Below are positions 1 to 5,215 of a stretch of DNA of 11,728 nucleotides, piece after piece (within the stretch, counting starts at the first letter, position 1; every line of letters begins with the position of its first letter). The DNA is from Thermoplasmatales archaeon. Its GTDB lineage: Archaea; Thermoplasmatota; JASEFT01; JAUWIS01. Location of the stretch: positions 1 to 11,728 of the forward strand of contig JASEEW010000045.1 of assembly GCA_030019485.1 (NCBI GenBank), read 5' to 3'. Position numbers and translations under genes: made by a program. The notes under the pieces are model-generated. The model did not search any database. It saw nothing but the letters and a program-made list of their open reading frames with translations, and was not told the DNA's origin.

Positions 1-1594
1 CAGGAGGTGTTTTTTTCTCTACCGCAGGCTTTATTGTTCCCTCTGCACCGCAGGTAGGGCATTCAACCTTAAACGCCTCCTTTTTTCTTTTCACCTTAAA
101 TATTGTGCCGCATTTCGGGCATTTGAGAATCATAATCCTTTTTCTCATGATAAGAAAGACTGCACCCCCAGCAATCTCAACAGCAATTATAACAATTATC
201 AGGATAAGATAATAGATGACCTGCGGAGCCTCTGCTTCCCCCTCCTCTTTTTCAGTAACCTTGGTACCATAAATGGGTGGGTTTGGTGGATAAGTTGTCG
301 TGTTTATCCCATCTGACGCCTCAAAATAGTATGTATGGAAACCTTTGGAGAGGTTGGTGGAATGTTCATAGACGCAGCCATCTGTATAATTATTATCACT
401 ATTATCCTGCTTTGTCATATTATAAGCAGAACCATCAATAATCACATTAACATAAGCAGGCGTATCATTGTCCTCATCCGTGTATGTAACATTAAATTTG
501 AACACAGTATCCAAATAACCTGAGAGAGGGGAGACGGTTCCGTTGGATAGGGTGGGAGGGTTGTTTTCACCATCTCCTGAGGGGGTACTCATTTCTATCT
601 CAGCTGGATCCGTGAGCCAGGGATCATAAAGCACATTATCAGTTATGTTGTCTCCATTTCCAGGTCCTACACCACCTGGTCCGTCTGGGGAGCCCCACCA
701 GTTGTACGTGGCATTAACCTGATAGTCTAACTCTGAATTATAATTGTAAACTCCATAATTCGTATTATTGTAAATATTACAATAATGAACTTCATTGTCC
801 AAAGAGGAGTGTAAAAAGATCCCATAAGAGTTGTTGTAGATTGTACAATTTATTATTGTGGTGTTTGAGGCGCGAATGAGATAGATGCCATCATGAGAAT
901 TGTTGTAAACAGAGCAATTTGTTATTTTGTTATTTGATGCCCCATCCTTCAGTCGGAAACCATTAGCATTGTTATAAATATCGCAGTTTGTTACGATGTT
1001 GCTGTTTGAGGAATCAACCAACTGGATGCCATACCAAGTGTTGTTATAAATGTTGCAGTTTGTTACTGTAATATTTGAGGATCTAGCGAGGGAGATGCCA
1101 AAATCATTGTTATAGGTAGAACAGTTTGTTATAGTGTTGTTTGTAGAATGCCAACCCACAGAGATGCCATAATTATTGTTGCATGAAATGATATTGTCTA
1201 TTTTACCGTTTTGAACACTGGAGAAGGAAATACCATGTTTATAGTTTGTTTTTCCATCATGAATTACACAATTTCTTACAATAAAACATGCGTTTGTGTT
1301 TTCTATTCTAATACCTGCGCTCGAATGTAGATAATCGCCCAAGGCTTGACTCGCATCTATATCCCATCCCTCAATAATATATGGATTCCATTCCGTTCCA
1401 TCCCCATTTACAACCCCATTCTGCCCTACTATAAAATCCTCATTTCCATTTATGTATATCGGATCATGCGGCTCAAGCCCCCTGCTTCCTGCTCTGGAAA
1501 ACCCCTGCTCCCCCTCTGTTATCCCTATATTCACTGATATAACCGCAAAAACCATGCAAAAAAATATCACAAAAAGAATTATCCTTTTATTCAT
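1..1594 (-). CDS. NosD-like beta-helix surface protein with C-terminal membrane anchor and cytoplasmic zinc ribbon (C-terminus cut by window edge)
   Basis: The frame gives 531 codons from an ATG at 1592-1594 and is still open at base 1, so the C-terminus is missing. Residues 4-22 are a hydrophobic signal peptide. Residues about 92-290 are a right-handed parallel beta-helix with coils of 22-24 residues, each carrying a T-N-C-x-I-Y-N-N type turn. It closes with a YNWWGSPDGP motif near 297-306, which is common at the end of NosD/periplasmic-copper-binding-type helices. Residues about 345-430 look like an Ig/PKD-like sandwich, ending in FEASDG. Residues 459-483 are a transmembrane helix followed by a basic stop-transfer stretch. 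Residues 491-522 form a zinc ribbon with two CPxC pairs (492/495 and 512/515). Topology should therefore be ectodomain outside, ribbon inside. Many N-x-S/T sequons suggest glycosylation. The ATG overlaps the rfcS stop (ATGA), implying translational coupling. The ligand or substrate is unknown; the beta-helix could bind or cleave polysaccharide, but I see no catalytic signature. Confidence 0.85.
   Translation of the reverse strand, partial: MNKRIILFVIFFCMVFAVISVNIGITEGEQGFSRAGSRGLEPHDPIYINGNEDFIVGQNGVVNGDGTEWNPYIIEGWDIDASQALGDYLHSSAGIRIENTNACFIVRNCVIHDGKTNYKHGISFSSVQNGKIDNIISCNNNYGISVGWHSTNNTITNCSTYNNDFGISLARSSNITVTNCNIYNNTWYGIQLVDSSNSNIVTNCDIYNNANGFRLKDGASNNKITNCSVYNNSHDGIYLIRASNTTIINCTIYNNSYGIFLHSSLDNEVHYCNIYNNTNYGVYNYNSELDYQVNATYNWWGSPDGPGGVGPGNGDNITDNVLYDPWLTDPAEIEMSTPSGDGENNPPTLSNGTVSPLSGYLDTVFKFNVTYTDEDNDTPAYVNVIIDGSAYNMTKQDNSDNNYTDGCVYEHSTNLSKGFHTYYFEASDGINTTTYPPNPPIYGTKVTEKEEGEAEAPQVIYYLILIIVIIAVEIAGGAVFLIMRKRIMILKCPKCGTIFKVKRKKEAFKVECPTCGAEGTIKPAVEKKTPP
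740..1177 (-). repeat. Beta-helix coil repeats (22-24 codons each)
   Basis: Degenerate in-frame repeats recur every 66-72 bp, visible on the plus strand as variants of GCAGTTTGTTA near 914, 983, 1055 and 1121. In the protein the matching cysteines fall at residues 158, 180, 204, 227, 250 and 272. Each coil has a T-N-C strand followed by a Y-N-N turn and a G-I strand. These are protein-structural repeats inside the beta-helix gene, not a mobile or CRISPR repeat. Confidence 0.8.
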
Positions 1595-4443
1595 TTTTTC
1601 CTCCCTGCAAGCATGAAATGCGCAAGCAGTGCCTCAAGCTGTATGCGCTCATTGCTTCCTTCAACTATTCTGAACTCTGCTTCACCGGTTCTGTCAATCA
1701 ATTCTATCTTCTTTTCATCTGGTATGCTCAGGTCAAATACTGTTTTATGTATCTGCTTGATGATATCCTCACCTGATAGTCCATAGTTTATCAGCATCTC
1801 ATCCAGACAGTCTCTTGCTTTTAAGAAATCACCCTGGATTGCTGTGTTCAGCATTTTTTTCACATCCTCTGGTTTCGCAGTAGCAGTGATTCTGTAAATG
1901 CTTTCAGCATCAATTTTCTTTGACACAGACGCACCAACCTGCAGCGCAGATATTGCCTTTCTCATATCGCCAGATGCAACATAAATTATTGCATCACTCC
2001 CATCCTCTGTTATTTTTAACCCCTCGTTTTTTTCAATAAAATTAAGATATTTTTTTATGTCTCCCTGTTTCAGTGGTCTGAATCTGAAAACAGCACATCT
2101 TGACTGGATAGGTTCTATGATTTTGCTTGAATAGTTGCAATTATGGGAGATGAAACCATTTGAGATAAAATTATGATCTTGAAAACAGGTTATATCTCTT
2201 ACATCATTACATTTTATCTCCTTTATCTCTATTATTTTATTTTCTATAAAACAATCATTTTCATATTTATCAATCCATCTGTCAAATTCAACAAAATTTT
2301 TTCTTGGAAGATGAACATCTTTACCTTTTAATTGAGATGCTACAAAATCAGGGCTGCAACCAACTAATCTAGCTACATTTCTTTGCGATCTGCCTTTACC
2401 AATCTCTGTTTCTATTAATAATGATTTTCTTTTCCATAACTCAATTGTAAATAGTTTATGTTTTAAATATTCAGAAGCAAGTCTTGATAATCTTGATTTA
2501 TATTCTTCATAAGCATAACCAATTCTAGTAAAAAATCTATAAAGATTTTCATTTGATGATTTTAGGGTTAATGCAAAAGTTAAAACATCTTGAGAATCTT
2601 TTTTTCTTTTTCCTTTTTCATCCCTTATACTAATATAAGAACTTACCTCAAAAACATTCAATAATTCTCTTAACTCATTATAAAATTCAATCATATTGTT
2701 TTTTAAATCTTTAATTTTGTTTTGCCTTAGATTAATTGCATTAAAGTTATATTTCTTACAAGTGGGTTTATCTCCTTCGCAGCCAAACAAACCCCTTAGA
2801 AATTCTCTTTTGACAAACTTGGTACCTTTTTTTACGAAATTTGGAACATTATAAGCAGTAGAAACTTTATCTCCATTTGGAACCCCAAGATACTGTAAAA
2901 AGAGTGATAATGTGCGGGAATCTAGATGAAATGATGTTGATATCCCCCTAAACCTTTTTCCTCTTATCTCACCATAAATTTCCTTATCAGATGTTTCTGA
3001 GAAGTTATTGTATCCCAAAGTTCTTAAATCTTTTTTAACATTTTCTAAAGCATTTCTGTTTCCTGAAAAATATAGTCTTATGTCATTTTTTACGATATGT
3101 CCATCACCAAGCATAAAAGCCACTATTCTTGCTAAAGCACCTGTTTGTCTACTGTTATAAGTCAAATCCAGTAAATTTTTACGTTTAAGTTCTCCAATAA
3201 CTCTATCAACATTTCCATGCATAATCTCTTCAGAAAGTGCTTTTTTTATACTTGAATAGGCTACCTGAATGGAGAATTCGTTTTCTATAATCTTCTTAAT
3301 ATCCATTAGGTTTCTTAAAACAACGGCTTTTGTGTTAATTGTAACAAAATAATGTGTTTTATTCTTACCGACATATCTTAATATATGGTCTTTATTCTCA
3401 ATTGATCTTAATAATTGATCAGTCCTTATCCTTGATAACCCTATTAGTTTTTGTATTTCAAATCTAGAAATCTTTGTATTTCTCTTTATAATATCATAAA
3501 TTTCTTTTTCTCTTTTTGTCAAACCTTTATTTGTTTTAATAAATGAATTTAATTCTTTTATTCTGTTTATAATTTTATTTTTCTCTATTGTTTTTAACTT
3601 ACCATATCTTTCAACCGCTTCTATACTTTTAAAACCTTCTTTTTCCTCTCTTTTTGTCAAAAACCTTATAAAATCTTCAACGTTTATAATTTTATTATTA
3701 TTGTTTTCAAAATAAGTTCCTTCAAGATTAGGATAAACTAAAAGTTTATCTTCTTTAGTTATTTCCCCTGCAGCTTTCCACCCTTTACTTGTGAGTAACT
3801 TGTGATCTTCGGTTAGTTTTAATTTTCTTCCTGTCATTGTTGTTATTTCCAATGTTTTCTTTCCTATTCTTTTTGGATCTAATTTGATGGAAGCGAGCAC
3901 AATATCATCCTTTGGAAATTCGCCCTTAAAATTTTGAACCTTATTTAGTGTTTTAGTTTCAAAATTCTTCATAAAATCATCCATAGTTATCTCTATTTCT
4001 TCTGGGAGAAGTATTTTTGTATCAGGAGTTACACATGAAAGGATAAATCTGCATGTTTTTGTGAACCTCTCCATGGTTCTCCTAAGAGCTGCCTGAGCCT
4101 CAGGGGTCAATGCATCTGCTTCATCCAGAAAAATGATTTTAAAGTTTGTCTCGCCGATTGGTGCTGTTCTCGCGAAATCCTTTATTTTTGTTCTCACAAC
4201 ATCTATGCCTCTTTCATCAGATGCGTTCATTTCTGTAAAGTTTTGTCTCCAGCCGTCACCAAAAATTTCCTTTGCCAAGGCAATTGCGCATGTTGTTTTT
4301 CCAGTTCCTGCAGGACCTGCAAAAAGCAGGTGAGGCAGGCTGTGTATTTTCACATACGCCTTCAGGCGCTCAACAACATCATCCTGACCTACAACCTCAT
4401 TCAGTTTCTTTGGCCTGTATTTCTCAATCCAAACATCATCCAT
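1591..4443 (-). CDS. rfcS: Replication factor C small subunit precursor, interrupted by an intein
   Basis: The 950-residue precursor consists of a standard 318-residue RfcS (residues 1-136 joined to 769-950) and a 632-residue intein (137-768). RfcS is the AAA+ ATPase subunit that, with RfcL, opens PCNA and loads it at primer-template junctions. The N-extein begins with WIEKYRPKKLNEVVGQ, typical of the family, then Walker A GPAGTGKT at 43-50 and Walker B IIFLDEAD at 103-110. The sensor-1 strand FILS (133-136) is where the intein enters. The C-extein resumes with CNYSSKIIEPIQSRC, including the SRC arginine-finger motif at 781-783, and ends with the usual helical collar domain. Nothing essential appears lost, so the spliced protein should be functional. 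The gene starts two bases after the upstream membrane-protein stop and overlaps the downstream gene by four bases, so all three are probably co-transcribed. Confidence 0.97.
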   Translation of the reverse strand: MDDVWIEKYRPKKLNEVVGQDDVVERLKAYVKIHSLPHLLFAGPAGTGKTTCAIALAKEIFGDGWRQNFTEMNASDERGIDVVRTKIKDFARTAPIGETNFKIIFLDEADALTPEAQAALRRTMERFTKTCRFILSCVTPDTKILLPEEIEITMDDFMKNFETKTLNKVQNFKGEFPKDDIVLASIKLDPKRIGKKTLEITTMTGRKLKLTEDHKLLTSKGWKAAGEITKEDKLLVYPNLEGTYFENNNNKIINVEDFIRFLTKREEKEGFKSIEAVERYGKLKTIEKNKIINRIKELNSFIKTNKGLTKREKEIYDIIKRNTKISRFEIQKLIGLSRIRTDQLLRSIENKDHILRYVGKNKTHYFVTINTKAVVLRNLMDIKKIIENEFSIQVAYSSIKKALSEEIMHGNVDRVIGELKRKNLLDLTYNSRQTGALARIVAFMLGDGHIVKNDIRLYFSGNRNALENVKKDLRTLGYNNFSETSDKEIYGEIRGKRFRGISTSFHLDSRTLSLFLQYLGVPNGDKVSTAYNVPNFVKKGTKFVKREFLRGLFGCEGDKPTCKKYNFNAINLRQNKIKDLKNNMIEFYNELRELLNVFEVSSYISIRDEKGKRKKDSQDVLTFALTLKSSNENLYRFFTRIGYAYEEYKSRLSRLASEYLKHKLFTIELWKRKSLLIETEIGKGRSQRNVARLVGCSPDFVASQLKGKDVHLPRKNFVEFDRWIDKYENDCFIENKIIEIKEIKCNDVRDITCFQDHNFISNGFISHNCNYSSKIIEPIQSRCAVFRFRPLKQGDIKKYLNFIEKNEGLKITEDGSDAIIYVASGDMRKAISALQVGASVSKKIDAESIYRITATAKPEDVKKMLNTAIQGDFLKARDCLDEMLINYGLSGEDIIKQIHKTVFDLSIPDEKKIELIDRTGEAEFRIVEGSNERIQLEALLAHFMLAGRKK
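1600..1606 (-). promoter_or_regulatory. Shine-Dalgarno site for the beta-helix gene
   Basis: On the minus strand AGGGAGG lies five bases before the ATG at 1594, inside the last codons of rfcS. It supports this ATG as the start and fits coupled translation through the ATGA stop/start overlap. Confidence 0.75.
2140..4035 (-). mobile_element. Intein with LAGLIDADG homing endonuclease, inserted at the RfcS sensor-1 motif
   Basis: The intein covers precursor residues 137-768 (632 residues). Splicing residues are all visible: Cys137 at the N-junction, block B T-E-D-H at 211-214, block F VRDITCFQDHNFISNG at 748-763, then the penultimate His767, terminal Asn768 and Cys769 as the +1 nucleophile. It should therefore be a class 1, splicing-competent intein. 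The endonuclease has two LAGLIDADG-type motifs: ARIVAFMLGDGHI around 438-450 with Asp447, and FLRGLFGCEGD at 548-558 with Glu556. Both acidic catalytic positions are kept, so cleavage activity is plausible. About 200 residues (236-432) between the N-splicing part and the first endonuclease motif contain winged-helix-like sequence. A further helix-turn-helix-like stretch lies at 686-705. Hand counts show low GC inside (8/60 at 3541-3600, 14/60 at 2581-2640) against 27/60 and 30/60 in extein blocks at 4261-4320 and 1621-1680. From memory, archaeal rfc genes of Methanocaldococcus and Pyrococcus also carry inteins; whether this exact site is shared needs alignment. Confidence 0.95.
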
Positions 4444-4445
4444 GA

Positions 4446-5006
4446 TTACCTGAACTCCTCTTTTGATACTGCTATTAATATAAGTGCTATAAGGCTCAAT
4501 ATGCTTGAGATACCCAAGGGACCTAGAGTAAACAATCCAAGGATACTACCTATTAATGCAACTGCCCAGGATTTTCTTTTTACAGCCATTACACCACCAA
4601 CAACTGCAATAATAGCAAGTAAAAGGATTATTGTAGCACAGACTATTATGTATGCAGCCATATTCTCATATAATGAATATGAGGCCGCCTCCTCCGCAGT
4701 TAACATCATAAGAACTGCGTTTCCTATCGCAATTAACCCTGCAATAATAAGTAAAACACCCGCCGCTAATGATATGTTTGTTTTCTTTTTTTCTGGATAC
4801 CATGCTGGGGGTGGTGGATACGGTAGATATGATGGGTAGGATGGGTATTGAGGTTGATAGGATGTTGTCGGGGGAACATATTGTGGCTGTTGAGGTTTTG
4901 CTTTAAGCGTACCTATCGTGTTGCATAATGGGCATTTAACCTGCAAAGGTCTTTCTAAAGACGTTACATCCATTATATTGCCGCATTTAGGGCATTTTAC
5001 TTTCAC
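4446..5006 (-). CDS. Small membrane protein with N-terminal zinc ribbon and Pro/Tyr-rich linker
   Basis: This 186-residue protein starts at GTG (5004-5006). Residues 4-35 are a zinc ribbon with cysteine pairs at 5/8 and 25/28. Residues 37-71 are a low-complexity linker rich in proline, tyrosine and glutamine. Residues 78-103 and 117-141 are clear membrane helices, and 146-182 can form one or two more, giving a probable four-helix protein that ends with a short charged tail. The ribbon and linker should be cytoplasmic. The protein is the first gene of the leftward operon, two bases ahead of rfcS. No enzymatic function can be read from it. It resembles the broad group of archaeal zinc-ribbon/multi-helix membrane proteins, and its ribbon closely resembles the one on the beta-helix protein two genes downstream. 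The GTG start is supported by an in-frame TAA six codons upstream and by promoter spacing; an ATT within that stretch is an unlikely alternative. Confidence 0.85.
   Translation of the reverse strand: MKVKCPKCGNIMDVTSLERPLQVKCPLCNTIGTLKAKPQQPQYVPPTTSYQPQYPSYPSYLPYPPPPAWYPEKKKTNISLAAGVLLIIAGLIAIGNAVLMMLTAEEAASYSLYENMAAYIIVCATIILLLAIIAVVGGVMAVKRKSWAVALIGSILGLFTLGPLGISSILSLIALILIAVSKEEFR
4455..4460 (-). promoter_or_regulatory. rfcS: Probable Shine-Dalgarno site for rfcS
   Basis: GAGGAG on the minus strand lies 11 bases before the rfcS ATG, within the end of the upstream gene. A second anti-SD-like stretch, GGTAATC (4444-4450), touches the ATG directly but is too close to act as a normal site. 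Either way, rfcS is probably translated by coupling to the upstream gene. Confidence 0.5.
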
Positions 5007-5029
5007 AGGAAAAGAAATGCTTTAATGGG

Positions 5030-5039
5030 ATATAAATGT
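5030..5039 (-). promoter_or_regulatory. TATA-box promoter of the leftward zinc-ribbon/rfcS/beta-helix operon
   Basis: Minus-strand CATTTATATC is a good archaeal TATA-like box. Its centre lies about 28 bases before the GTG at 5006, so initiation about 25 bases downstream would fall almost at the start codon. No Shine-Dalgarno sequence precedes the GTG, which fits a leaderless transcript. A weaker alternative, TTTATACTG, lies farther upstream at 5092-5100 on the same strand. Confidence 0.6.
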
Positions 5040-5040
5040 T

Positions 5041-5057
5041 CTTTATGCCACATAAAG
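5041..5057. repeat. Perfect 7-bp inverted repeat next to the leftward promoter
   Basis: CTTTATG and CATAAAG are separated by CCA. On the minus strand the element sits immediately upstream of the TATA-like box, over the expected BRE position, where a bound regulator could affect TFB/TBP access. An operator role is inferred from position only; short A+T-rich palindromes also occur by chance. Confidence 0.45.
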
Positions 5058-5170
5058 CAAATTTTTGTAAAACAGTACAACTATGTAAATTCAGTATAAA
5101 AAATAGTAAAAATTTCTCTTGACAAAAATATACTATGTTGGTTTCTAACGTAGACGTAATATTCCGTAAG

Positions 5171-5181
5171 GTTTATATTTC
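5171..5181 (+). promoter_or_regulatory. TATA-box promoter of the giant surface-protein gene
   Basis: GTTTATATTTC matches an archaeal TATA box and is preceded by CCGTAAG, a plausible purine-containing BRE. Initiation about 25 bases downstream would start the transcript near 5200, leaving a leader of roughly 15 bases that just includes the Shine-Dalgarno site. Confidence 0.6.
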
Positions 5182-5204
5182 ATCTAAGTGTTTCCCTGCC
5201 TCAT

Positions 5205-5210
5205 AGGTGA
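5205..5210 (+). promoter_or_regulatory. Shine-Dalgarno site that fixes the giant gene's start
   Basis: AGGTGA ends five bases before the ATG at 5216, the normal archaeal spacing. An earlier ATG at 5211 abuts this site in another frame and reaches a stop after seven codons, so 5216 is the start. Confidence 0.75.
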
Positions 5211-5215
5211 ATGAA

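Larger units (their letters stand above)
5007..5215. other. Divergent intergenic region between the leftward operon and the giant gene
   Basis: This 209-bp A+T-rich stretch contains no convincing gene. Besides the two TATA-like boxes and the 7-bp inverted repeat, it holds TTGTA/TACAA half-sites at 5065-5080 (six-base spacer) and ACGTAGACGTA near 5148-5158, just upstream of the rightward promoter. These could be regulator sites but are too short to assign. Confidence 0.6.

Noticed and set aside
335..523. Short rightward open frames inside the beta-helix gene, here and at 1346-1537
   Set aside because: Both are antisense to a continuous gene with clear domain structure; their isoleucine-rich translations are byproducts of the repeat composition.
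740..1177. CRISPR-like spaced repeats
   Set aside because: The period varies from 66 to 72 bp, the repeats are degenerate and in frame, and they encode beta-helix coils.
2140..4035. Interruption of rfcS as an intron or a separate inserted gene
   Set aside because: The frame is continuous through both borders and the junction residues (Cys at the start, His-Asn then Cys at the end) are those of protein splicing.
4243..4839. Rightward open frame of 198 codons across the rfcS/membrane-protein junction
   Set aside because: It is antisense to two well-supported genes, has no domain sense, and its translation reads as shadow sequence.
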